DNA of 64,000 bases from Thiospirillum jenense. Its GTDB lineage: Bacteria > Pseudomonadota > Gammaproteobacteria > Chromatiales > Chromatiaceae. Below the pieces are notes generated by a model, which saw nothing but the letters and a program-made list of their open reading frames with translations, ran no database searches and was not told the DNA's origin. How positions within the stretch are numbered: the stretch's first letter is position 1; every line of letters starts with the position of its first letter. Location: NCBI RefSeq assembly GCF_014145225.1, contig NZ_JABVCQ010000010.1:43837-107836 (forward strand), written 5' to 3'. The position numbers and the translations under genes are program-made. This document shows positions 36,098 to 43,964 of the stretch, in pieces.

Positions 36098-36694
36098 ATG
36101 ACTAAATCTCCCCCGCTTATTCTCGCTTCGACCTCACCCTATCGGCGTGATTTATTAACACGATTGCGGCTACCATTCACCACCATTGCGCCGCAAGTAG
36201 ATGAACAACCATTGCCAAATGAATTACCTCACGCATTGGTGCAACGGCTTTCAATTGCCAAAGCCCGCGCAGTTGCTGCCCAATATCCGACCGCGTTAAT
36301 TATTGGATCGGATCAGGTGGCGTGTTTAGACGGGCAAATCATTGGTAAACCTGGTGAGCGCGAGGCGGCGATTGCGCAATTAACCCAAGCGTCCGGGCGC
36401 ATGGTGGAGTTTTTAACGGGATTGTGTTTAATGAACGCGGCAATGGGTGAATCTCAATACTACTGTGAATCATCCCGCGTCTATTTTCGTGCGTCCAGCA
36501 CCGCTGATATCATTGCTTACGTTGATCGTGAGCAACCGTTTAATTGTGCCGGCAGTATTCAATCGGAAGGGTTAGGCATTGCGTTATTTGAGCGGTTAGA
36601 AAGCGATGACCCGACGGCGTTAATTGGCTTGCCGTTAATTCGTCTGGTGAGTTTCTTACAGGCGGCGGGTTACAACTTGTTTGATGCGGATTGA
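36098..36694 (+). CDS. Maf-family nucleotide pyrophosphatase (YceF-like)
   Basis: Nucleoside triphosphate pyrophosphatase that removes modified nucleotides; the YceF branch acts on 7-methyl-GTP. The start LILASTSPYRRDLLTRLRLPF-like region (LILASTSPYRRDLL), IIGSDQVACLDGQIIGKPG and EGLGIALFERLESDDPTALIGLPL (seen in parts) are the family signatures. The Pro and Tyr at SPYRR suit YceF, which has SPWRR in E. coli. Length 198 residues is normal. In many gammaproteobacteria it precedes the rpmF region; that is not seen here. Confidence 0.9.
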   Translation: MTKSPPLILASTSPYRRDLLTRLRLPFTTIAPQVDEQPLPNELPHALVQRLSIAKARAVAAQYPTALIIGSDQVACLDGQIIGKPGEREAAIAQLTQASGRMVEFLTGLCLMNAAMGESQYYCESSRVYFRASSTADIIAYVDREQPFNCAGSIQSEGLGIALFERLESDDPTALIGLPLIRLVSFLQAAGYNLFDAD

Positions 36695-36767
36695 TGATGA
36701 TTGTATTCAACCCAAGGCGCGCATCTTTGCATGTTGCAACCCGTTTATGACTGCCGTGTTAATCGGT

Positions 36768-37511
36768 TTAATAGCGCCGCGATGCTTGATCCGCGCTAAT
36801 CACTTGATAATCACGGCATTGGGGTGAACTCTCTTGGCGCCGCCCAGCGCGATCATAATAAACCACGCAGCCATTATTAAAAGTCACTTCGGTTTCGCCG
36901 CGCCGATTAGTCACGATTTGCGGTGATTCATTGCGGGTGTGGTCGCGCCAACCACGATTATCACGCCAATCGCGGTCTTCATTCTCAGAACGCCGCTCGC
37001 GGAAATGCGCCGCTGCGGCTTGATCTGCGCGCCGCCGATCCTGTGGGCTACAGCGCCCTTCAGTGCCAATTAAATTACCGCGCCGATCATAAGATAAACG
37101 ACAATTACCGGACATTTGAATATCCACTTCACCGCGCCGCCGGGGAATAATAGTTGGTTCACCGCGCCGTTCATCATTCGGTCGTTCATCGCGCCATGGA
37201 TGAGCCATTGGCCGCGGCCCGCGATAATGCGCATTAACAACCCGCCGCCGTTTTATTTCACACGTCCAGCGGTGTTTTTCACCGGCAATTTTCGTTTTGC
37301 CTTGCACTTGATAATGCTTTTCACTATCCATCAATTGCACCGCATCGGTCTCGCGGATGTCTGTTAAACCGTATTCACTGCGGACATGATTTTCACAATC
37401 GCGTTCGGCATCACCAGTATCATAAGCGAGCGCAATATTAGGTGATGCGAATGCCACTATCAATGGAATGCCGTATTGCAACCAGCGGTAATTGTTTATC
37501 TGTTTATTCAT
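36768..37511 (-). CDS. Secreted Arg-rich protein with an internal duplication, function unknown
   Basis: I do not recognise the family. A signal peptide spans about residues 1-29 (hydrophobic GIPLIVAFASPNIALA, cut near ALAYD). The next 70 residues hold two Cys and a charged region. The rest is a duplicated module: first copy from PTIIPRRRGEVDIQ to the QAAAAHF stretch, second from PQIVTNRRGETEVT to the end. Both share the order RRGE, N-C, YDR-G, a second Cys and an AD-A ending; each copy has two Cys that could form a disulfide. The linker is very Arg/Asp/Glu/Asn-rich. Six Cys overall suggest an oxidised periplasmic protein. Not obviously in an operon with iscR, which is 96 bases upstream on the same strand. 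Confidence 0.75.
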   Translation of the reverse strand: MNKQINNYRWLQYGIPLIVAFASPNIALAYDTGDAERDCENHVRSEYGLTDIRETDAVQLMDSEKHYQVQGKTKIAGEKHRWTCEIKRRRVVNAHYRGPRPMAHPWRDERPNDERRGEPTIIPRRRGEVDIQMSGNCRLSYDRRGNLIGTEGRCSPQDRRRADQAAAAHFRERRSENEDRDWRDNRGWRDHTRNESPQIVTNRRGETEVTFNNGCVVYYDRAGRRQESSPQCRDYQVISADQASRRY

Positions 37512-37607
37512 AAATGCACGATTCTCAACTCAGTTAGGTCAGGTCGGTTAAAAAAGCCTTTTAATATTGCCACGATAGCGCCAACATTCGCAAGTATTGA
37601 TGCTTGC

Positions 37608-38063
37608 TCACTCGGCTTGTAATTCGCTGATGAGCGCGTGGTGGCACCGGTAGCCATTATGACCCTTACGTTTCACCAGATCATCCAGCGAAATATCACT
37701 CAAAAATGAAAAGATTTGATCGCTCAATTGTTCCCACAGCGCATGGGTTAAACACCGGCGGCCATTATGACAATCACAGCCGCCATGACAGCGGGTGAAT
37801 TCCACCCATTCATCTACTGCGCAAATCACATCGGCAATTGAAATCTCGTCTGCGGGTTTGCCTAAATGATAACCACCACCCGGACCACGAATACCATACA
37901 CCAGATTTTTAGCACGCAGCGCGGCAAATAATTGTTCTAAATACGATAATGAAATGCCTTGATTATGCGAAATATCGGCTAATGTTATTGGTCCTTGTTC
38001 GGCGTGTAATGCTAATTCTAACATTGCCGTGACGGCGTATCTGCCTTTGGTGGAAAGTCTCAT
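37608..38063 (-). CDS. iscR: IscR-type Rrf2 transcriptional regulator
   Basis: Winged-helix regulator that binds a [2Fe-2S] cluster and controls Fe-S assembly genes. The N-terminus [20 protein letters not shown] and [15 protein letters not shown] (recognition helix) and GPGGGY wing are typical. Cluster ligands are in [16 protein letters not shown]: the three Cys and His at IscR spacing (C-x5-C-x5-C-x2-H) are kept, with one extra Cys inside the first spacer. Length 151 residues is usual (162 in E. coli). iscS and iscU are not adjacent, so the name rests on the ligand pattern. Confidence 0.87.
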   Translation of the reverse strand: MRLSTKGRYAVTAMLELALHAEQGPITLADISHNQGISLSYLEQLFAALRAKNLVYGIRGPGGGYHLGKPADEISIADVICAVDEWVEFTRCHGGCDCHNGRRCLTHALWEQLSDQIFSFLSDISLDDLVKRKGHNGYRCHHALISELQAE

Positions 38064-38253
38064 AAGTGTAGCCTGACCGACGTGGGTGATGATGCGATGA
38101 TTTTGTAACGACTAATTAAGTTGCAAAGCGCGCATTATCAAGAAAGCCACGCAAATTATTTTACTGAATACGCATCAAACAGCGGTGCGGGGTAAAATCA
38201 CTGGCGGAATAACATAAAAACCGCTGGCGCCGCGCTGGCGTTTTTCACCGTTG

Positions 38254-38259
38254 TATAAT
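38254..38259 (+). promoter_or_regulatory. Candidate -10 box upstream of yebC
   Basis: Perfect TATAAT in the context GTTGTATAATAG, 70 bases before the yebC ATG, matching the string before ssb. No convincing -35 box is visible. It would drive the yebC-ruvC-ruvA unit and diverge from iscR. Confidence 0.45.
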
Positions 38260-38328
38260 AGTAACAATCGGTTATCATTAGCACGTTCCAACAGTATTTT
38301 TAACCACTCTCACGGTTTAGGAATTAAC

Positions 38329-39078
38329 ATGGCAGGTCACAGTAAATGGGCGAATATCAAGCATCGCAAAGCCGCGCAGGATAAAAAACGCGGCAAAGTT
38401 TGGACAAAATTGATTCGGGAAGTTACCTTATCCGCCCGCGCCAGCGGTGGTGATCCGTCCGCCAATCCACGCTTGCGTTTGGCGATGGACAAGGCACTCG
38501 CCGCCAACATGCCCCGCGACACCATTGATCGCGCCATCAAACGCGGCGCCGGCAGCGATGATGCCGAAAATTATGAAGACATCCGCTATGAAGGCTACGG
38601 CCCCGGCGGCGTCGCGGTGATGGTGGACTGCATGACCGACAACCGCAATCGCACCGCCTCCGAAGTGCGCCACGCTTTCACCAAATATGGCGGCAACCTC
38701 GGCACCGACGGCTCAGTCGGATATTTGTTTACCAAACAAGGGGTTATCAGCTTCCAACCCGGCACCAGCGAAGATGCCGTGATCGAAGCCGCCCTCGACG
38801 CCGGCGCGGATGACGTGGTGGTCAACGAGGACAACTCGCTCGACGTGATTACCGCGCCGGACGTGTTTGCCACCGTCTGCACCGCCCTGAGCGCGGCCGG
38901 ATTAGATACCAGCGTCTCCGAAGTCAGTTATAACGCCGCCGTGCAAGTGGCGCTCGACCGTGACCACGCGGAAAAATTGCTCAAAATGATTGATTTACTT
39001 GACGATTTAGACGACGTGCAAGATGTGTATCATAATGCCGACATCAGCGACGATCTCATGGCGGAATTGGACGCCTGA
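38329..39078 (+). CDS. yebC: YebC/PmpR-family protein (TACO1-like)
   Basis: Conserved DUF28 protein; family members act as transcription regulators or, as shown for some relatives, ease ribosome stalling. The N-terminus [23 protein letters not shown] is the classic signature (seen at the chosen start), followed by [11 protein letters not shown] and the acidic C-terminal domain [16 protein letters not shown]. The ATG at 38329 has AGGA nine bases upstream; earlier in-frame codons give an unrelated leader. About 249 residues. It overlaps ruvC by one base. Confidence 0.96.
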   Translation: MAGHSKWANIKHRKAAQDKKRGKVWTKLIREVTLSARASGGDPSANPRLRLAMDKALAANMPRDTIDRAIKRGAGSDDAENYEDIRYEGYGPGGVAVMVDCMTDNRNRTASEVRHAFTKYGGNLGTDGSVGYLFTKQGVISFQPGTSEDAVIEAALDAGADDVVVNEDNSLDVITAPDVFATVCTALSAAGLDTSVSEVSYNAAVQVALDRDHAEKLLKMIDLLDDLDDVQDVYHNADISDDLMAELDA

Positions 39079-39695
39079 TGTCGGATGAACGCGACACTGT
39101 CGTTAAACTGCCGCAGTTGCAACTCTGCCGCATTCTCGGCGTTGACCCCGGGTCACGCTTCACCGGTTTTGGCATTCTCGACAGCGATAAACAGCGCAGT
39201 CGTTACATCACCAGCGGCTGCATCCGCGTTGATGACCAACCGTGGCCACAACGCCTCCTGTCGTTATTTGACCACATCGCCGCCCTCATTACCGACTATC
39301 AACCGCAAGAATTGGCCGTTGAGCAACTGATTTTTGCGCGTGATCCGTCCGCCGCCCTCAAACTCGGGCAGGCACGCGGCGCGATCCTGTGCGCGGCGCT
39401 CAAAGCGGGCTTGACCGTGCAAGAATATAGCCCCAAGTCGGTCAAGCTCGCGGTGGTTGGCACGGGAAATGCTGAAAAAACGCAGGTGCAACACATGATG
39501 CGGGCGTTGCTGGCGCTGCCGACCACGCCCGGCGCGGATGAAGCCGACGCGCTCGCCATCGCGCTGTGCCACGCCCACTCGCGTCAATTGACGACGGGGC
39601 AACGGGCAACGGCATCATGGCGTGATTTTCGCCCGCCGACCAATTCAATTGTTAATCAATCCAATTCAATGCCTACCGCCATTAAAAAACCATGA
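39078..39695 (+). CDS. ruvC: RuvC, Holliday junction resolvase
   Basis: Dimeric endonuclease resolving Holliday junctions with RuvAB. The four acidic catalytic residues appear in GVDPGS, AVEQLIFA, and DEADALAIALCHAH. It carries an extra roughly 16-residue N-terminal extension before ILGVDPG and a C-terminal tail, giving 205 residues against 173 in E. coli. It overlaps yebC and ruvA (ATGA), so translation is coupled. Codons are GC-rich: only one of 23 leucines is TTA, in contrast with ruvA. Confidence 0.95.
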   Translation: MSDERDTVVKLPQLQLCRILGVDPGSRFTGFGILDSDKQRSRYITSGCIRVDDQPWPQRLLSLFDHIAALITDYQPQELAVEQLIFARDPSAALKLGQARGAILCAALKAGLTVQEYSPKSVKLAVVGTGNAEKTQVQHMMRALLALPTTPGADEADALAIALCHAHSRQLTTGQRATASWRDFRPPTNSIVNQSNSMPTAIKKP

Positions 39696-40306
39696 TCGGG
39701 CGCTTGCACGGACAATTACTGATTAAACAACCGCCCTGGTTATTAATTGATGTTAATGGCGTTGGCTATGAAGTTGAAGCGCCGTTATCGGTGTTTTATC
39801 ATTTACCAGCGGTGGGCGAGCGCGTGACCTTATTGACGCATTTATTAGTGCGTGAAGATGCGCAGTTATTATACGGTTTTTTGCACGATTCCGAGCGCAG
39901 TTTATTTCGTTTATTGTTAAAAGTCACCGGGGTTGGGGCGCGCTTGGCATTAGTGATTTTATCGGGCATGACGGCGCAGCAATTCGCTCGCTGCATTGCG
40001 TTGGAAGATGTTAATAGCTTATGTCGCCTGCCCGGGATTGGGCGTAAAACCGCGCAGCGCTTGGTGATTGAATTAAAAGAACGCTTGGCGGCATTAGAGC
40101 CGGCCGTCTTCGCGGCCATTGATTCACCAACCCCGCACAGTGCCGCAGCCATTGCATCTGATCCATTAACCGATGCCACCAGCGCGCTCATTGCATTGGG
40201 CTATAAACCCGCCGATGCACAGCGCATGATTCAACAAGTGCATAGCGACGGCATGACCACTGAGGCGCTATTGCGGGCGGCATTGCGGACAATTGCACCG
40301 AATTGA
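39692..40306 (+). CDS. ruvA: RuvA, Holliday junction DNA-binding subunit
   Basis: Tetrameric protein that holds the Holliday junction open for the RuvB motors. The OB-like N-domain (MIGRLHGQLLIKQPPWLLID), the two helix-hairpin-helix motifs (LLKVTGVGARLAL and LCRLPGIGRKTAQRLVIEL) and the C-terminal RuvB-binding domain (DATSALIALGYKPADA) are visible. Length 204 residues is normal. The usual partner ruvB does not follow. It uses TTA for 19 of 34 leucines. Confidence 0.96.
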   Translation: MIGRLHGQLLIKQPPWLLIDVNGVGYEVEAPLSVFYHLPAVGERVTLLTHLLVREDAQLLYGFLHDSERSLFRLLLKVTGVGARLALVILSGMTAQQFARCIALEDVNSLCRLPGIGRKTAQRLVIELKERLAALEPAVFAAIDSPTPHSAAAIASDPLTDATSALIALGYKPADAQRMIQQVHSDGMTTEALLRAALRTIAPN

Positions 40307-40405
40307 TTAGATCAATCACACAGGGCGCCGCGCCGAACAAATCTGCAATAAACGCCCGCCCCGCCGGGCAATTCACTATTCCGCGATCATTAGACACATT
40401 ACCGC

Positions 40406-41533
40406 ATGTCATCATTGCCGTCGCTCATTGCACCCTTTCATGCCGAGCGCCCATCACCTGCATCTGCCGCCGCGATTTTAACTGCGTTAAATCTGAATAC
40501 GGCCGCGTCAGTTCATTCAGATCAACTCCCGCAGTTATTACACCACTGGCGCAGTCAAGATCAATTGCGCTGTGATGATTACTTGAGTTACAGCATTTAC
40601 CGTTTGAATCATGGTCAGCAGCAACAAACCGGGCTGGTATTTGCCGCGTCATTAACGGCGTATCACACCGGTCGTATTCGCCGTCACGAATTAACACTCG
40701 CCGCTGGCGTCGCCGCGCACCGTGCGCATTTAATGGCAGCGCAGACGCAATCTAATCCAACGCTCTTATTACATCCTCCCACCGCGTCAATTGATTTATT
40801 ATTGTCCACCATTGCCGATACCACCGCGCCGTCGCTCGATGTCATGACCGCTGATCGGGTGCGTCATCAATTATGGAACGTGGCTGATCCAATGCACATT
40901 GCGCAATTGACAGCCGCCTTTAATCATTTACCGTATTTAATGATTGCAGACGGCCATCATCGCACCGCAGCAATGGCGGAGTTAATAGCAAATGATGCAG
41001 CAGGCGAGCGGCGTTTTTTAGCCGTGAGTTTTCCCGCCGCGCAGTTGCGTATTCACGCCGTGCATCGGTTATTAAATGGGTTTAATGATATGAGTAATAG
41101 GTTTTTATTAGCGCAATTACGCGAATTGGGGCAATTGACAGCGAGTGCGCAGCCGTTGCAACCGCGCAACACCAACGAATTGGGTGTGTATTTAGCGCAA
41201 CAGTGGTATCGGTTGGAACGCCCGGCAGTTGCTGATTCACGCGAGCCGCTGGCGGCGCAGTGGTTGCAAGATACTGTTTTAACGCCAGTTTTTGGCATCA
41301 ACGACCCAAGTCACGACTCGCGTCTCACCTATCAAGCGGGCGCGGCGGCTGACCTGATGGCGGCGGTGGACAGCGGGGCGATGCGCGTGGCGGTGACGCT
41401 TCACCCGCCGAGCGTGGCGGACGTGTGCGCGCTGGCAAAATGCGGTGTTACCATGCCACCTAAATGTACTTGGTTCACACTCAAACCGGCCGCGGGTTTT
41501 ATTAATCTGCGCCTCAACGACTCTTTTATTTGA
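40406..41533 (+). CDS. DUF1015-family protein
   Basis: Member of the DUF1015 family, widespread in bacteria and often near serine or metabolic genes; its reaction is unknown. Family marks: an N-terminal segment APFHAERP, central LMIADGHHRTAAMAEL (the conserved DGHHR) and the ending MPPKCTWFTLKPAAG. It lacks the usual N-terminal RP.R.D..YDVIS-type opening and is 375 residues, somewhat short of the usual 400 or more, so its N-terminus appears shortened. The segment 41270-41470 is GC-rich amid a TTA-rich gene. It lies where ruvB would be expected. Confidence 0.85.
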   Translation: MSSLPSLIAPFHAERPSPASAAAILTALNLNTAASVHSDQLPQLLHHWRSQDQLRCDDYLSYSIYRLNHGQQQQTGLVFAASLTAYHTGRIRRHELTLAAGVAAHRAHLMAAQTQSNPTLLLHPPTASIDLLLSTIADTTAPSLDVMTADRVRHQLWNVADPMHIAQLTAAFNHLPYLMIADGHHRTAAMAELIANDAAGERRFLAVSFPAAQLRIHAVHRLLNGFNDMSNRFLLAQLRELGQLTASAQPLQPRNTNELGVYLAQQWYRLERPAVADSREPLAAQWLQDTVLTPVFGINDPSHDSRLTYQAGAAADLMAAVDSGAMRVAVTLHPPSVADVCALAKCGVTMPPKCTWFTLKPAAGFINLRLNDSFI

Positions 41534-41550
41534 ATTGTCATTAAAACATC

Positions 41551-42933
41551 ATGCTTAAAATTTATAATAGCTTAACACGTCGTAAAGATGTCTTTGTTCC
41601 CATTATTCCCGGTGAAGTCCGCATGTATGTCTGCGGCATGACCGTTTATGATTATTGTCATTTAGGTCATGCGCGGGTGCTGGTGGTATTCGACACCGTG
41701 TATCGTTATTTGCGGCAATTGGGATATGAAGTGATTTATGTGCGTAATATTACCGACATTGATGACAAGATTATTCAGCGCGCCAATGCCAGTGGTTTAA
41801 CGATTGATGATTTAACCACGCGCTTTATTCATGCCATGCACGAAGACGCTAGTGCATTAGGGATTTTACCGCCGTCATTAGAACCGCGAGCGACCGCGCA
41901 TCTTGACCAAATTATTGCGATGATTGCCAAGTTAATAGAAAAAGGTCACGCTTATTGCGCAGAAAATGGCGATGTGTATTACGCGGTGAATAGCTTTGCG
42001 AATTACGGGAAATTATCGGGTAAAGCCCTATCTGATTTGCGCGCCGGGGCGCGGGTGGAAATTGATGAAGGCAAGCGTGATCCACTCGATTTTGTGTTAT
42101 GGAAAGCGGCAAAACCGGATGAACCTTATTGGGATTCACCCTGGGGCATAGGGCGGCCGGGCTGGCATATTGAATGCTCGGCAATGTCAACGCATTGTTT
42201 AGGCAATCATTTTGATTTACATGGCGGCGGTGCTGATTTGCAATTCCCGCACCATGAGAATGAAATTGCCCAAGCGGAAGGCGCCACCGGTGAACCCTTT
42301 GTTAATGTGTGGATGCACAATGGATTTGTGCGCGTGAATGAAGAAAAGATGTCGAAATCACTTGGCAATTTCTTTACCGTGCGCGAGATTTTAACCCGCT
42401 ATCGGGCGGAAGAAGTGCGCTATTTCATTCTGTCTAGTCATTACCGCAGCCCGCTGAATTATAGCGATGAGCAATTAAATGCGGCGCGGGCGGCATTAAC
42501 CCGTTTATACACGGCATTGCGCGGCTTGCCGGATGATATTGAACCGCTGGGCGGCGAATCATTTCGAGCGCAATTCAAAATGGCGATGGATGATGATTTT
42601 AATACGCCAGACGCGCTCGCGGTGTTATTTGAATTAGCGCGGGAGATTAATCGCGCCAATCAAACGGATCGTGAATTGGCAATTAGCCTCGGTGCTGAAT
42701 TACGAGCGTTGGCTGGGCAATTAGGTTTATTACAAGAACGTGCCGAAGACTATTTGCGCGGCACTATGACCGATGGCTTAAGTGATGCCGAAATTATTAA
42801 CCTCGTTGCCCAGCGCGATGCCGCCCGGCGCAACAAAGATTGGCATGAAGCCGATCGCCTGCGGGATGAATTGCAATTAAAAGGCATTATTTTAGAAGAT
42901 GGTGCGAGCGGGACGCAATGGCGGCGGGGTTAA
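41551..42933 (+). CDS. cysS: Cysteinyl-tRNA synthetase
   Basis: Class I synthetase charging tRNA-Cys. The zinc-binding and ATP motifs are [18 protein letters not shown] (HIGH motif as HLGH) and [12 protein letters not shown] (KMSKS). [15 protein letters not shown] and [15 protein letters not shown] carry further zinc ligands and the substrate site. Length 460 residues matches E. coli (461). It starts 17 bases after the DUF1015 gene, so the two may be cotranscribed. Confidence 0.97.
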   Translation: MLKIYNSLTRRKDVFVPIIPGEVRMYVCGMTVYDYCHLGHARVLVVFDTVYRYLRQLGYEVIYVRNITDIDDKIIQRANASGLTIDDLTTRFIHAMHEDASALGILPPSLEPRATAHLDQIIAMIAKLIEKGHAYCAENGDVYYAVNSFANYGKLSGKALSDLRAGARVEIDEGKRDPLDFVLWKAAKPDEPYWDSPWGIGRPGWHIECSAMSTHCLGNHFDLHGGGADLQFPHHENEIAQAEGATGEPFVNVWMHNGFVRVNEEKMSKSLGNFFTVREILTRYRAEEVRYFILSSHYRSPLNYSDEQLNAARAALTRLYTALRGLPDDIEPLGGESFRAQFKMAMDDDFNTPDALAVLFELAREINRANQTDRELAISLGAELRALAGQLGLLQERAEDYLRGTMTDGLSDAEIINLVAQRDAARRNKDWHEADRLRDELQLKGIILEDGASGTQWRRG

Positions 42934-42985
42934 ATGGTGACGGTGTGCGTTGTATAAAAATCGTATTGGTAGCGAGCGTGATCGC

Positions 42986-43798
42986 ATGTCTATTTTACCA
43001 TTCCAATCTGACTGTTCCGAATTAAAAGCGCGAGCGTTTTTACTTGGGCATTATTTAGACCTCCGCCGTCTGGATCAATTCGAGCCGCTGGCGACTAATC
43101 CAGTGGTGGTGGCGGTGTCAAAGCACGGCTACGCGGTGCTATTGCGCTCAGGTGCGGTCGTGTTATTTGGCGTTCATTCAGATGATGAAGCGCAGTTCAT
43201 TCAAAAACTGCGCACGTTGGTTAAAGAACCGCTCGACCGTACTGAGCATGAAGAATTGATTTTGATGATTGATGCCGAGCGGGTTGAGGGGATTGAACGC
43301 GAGCGGTTAATTTTAATCAATACCGACATTGCACGGTTGCAAGTCATTGCCGATATTTTGGGTAAAAGTGTCTTATTAGCCGAACAGGAGGCGCGGGTGG
43401 CGGCGGCATTTGATCGCATTGAACCCTTAGCGAATCATTTACAACAGGTTGGTCGTGGCGGCAGTGATGCGCGCACGTTAATTCGCCATATTGGTGAGGC
43501 GTTGGCCATTCAACAGGACATGGTGGGGCGCGGTGAAGTGGGTGATAAACCGGAAGTGATTTGGGAACGGCCGGATTTAGAACGGCTGTATCTCAATTTA
43601 GAAGCCGAATATGAAATCCGCGAACGGCAATTGGCGCTAGAACGTAAATTGGCATTGATTAGCGATACGGCCGCGACCTTGCTGGATTTATTACAAAATA
43701 AACGCAGCCTGCGGGTTGAGTGGTATATCGTGATTTTAATTGTGGTGGAAATTGCATTAACGCTGTATGATTTATTCTTTCATGCCGCGTCAACCTAA
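42986..43798 (+). CDS. RMD1/YagE-family (DUF155) membrane protein
   Basis: Member of the DUF155 family known from yeast Rmd1/Rmd8 and bacteria; function unclear, with roles suggested in mitochondrial translation and cell structure for eukaryotic members. Residues 20-110 hold the family N-domain (VAVSKHGYAVLLRSGAVVLFG), a helical middle follows, and the C-terminus shows LEAEYEIRERQLALERKL and one membrane helix YIVILIVVEIALTLYDLFF. The start ATG 42986 is preferred over TTG 42950 by length and start codon. About 270 residues. It follows cysS by 52 bases. Confidence 0.75.
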   Translation: MSILPFQSDCSELKARAFLLGHYLDLRRLDQFEPLATNPVVVAVSKHGYAVLLRSGAVVLFGVHSDDEAQFIQKLRTLVKEPLDRTEHEELILMIDAERVEGIERERLILINTDIARLQVIADILGKSVLLAEQEARVAAAFDRIEPLANHLQQVGRGGSDARTLIRHIGEALAIQQDMVGRGEVGDKPEVIWERPDLERLYLNLEAEYEIRERQLALERKLALISDTAATLLDLLQNKRSLRVEWYIVILIVVEIALTLYDLFFHAAST

Positions 43799-43873
43799 CG
43801 CGCCAGCGGTGAATTGCAATCAATTAAAAACGGGAATGAAAACGGCGGCGGGCGGCAATGCGCGCAATTGAAT

Positions 43874-43948
43874 TGGCGCTCCCTAGGGGATTCGAACCCC
43901 TGTTACCGGCGTGAGAGGCCAGCGTCCTAACCGCTAGACGAAGGGAGC
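43874..43948 (-). tRNA. tRNA-Glu (anticodon CTC)
   Basis: A 75-base cloverleaf on the minus strand. The acceptor arm is GCTCCCT / AGGGAGC with a following G and encoded CCA. The anticodon arm CTGGC / GCCGG (one G-T pair) encloses the loop CTCTCAC, giving anticodon CTC (Glu, reading GAG). The T arm GGGG-TTCGAAT-CCCC is intact. It closely resembles E. coli tRNA-Glu, whose usual anticodon is TTC, so this is a second, GAG-reading isoacceptor. Confidence 0.95.
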
Positions 43949-43964
43949 AGTTTTCTTGGCGACA

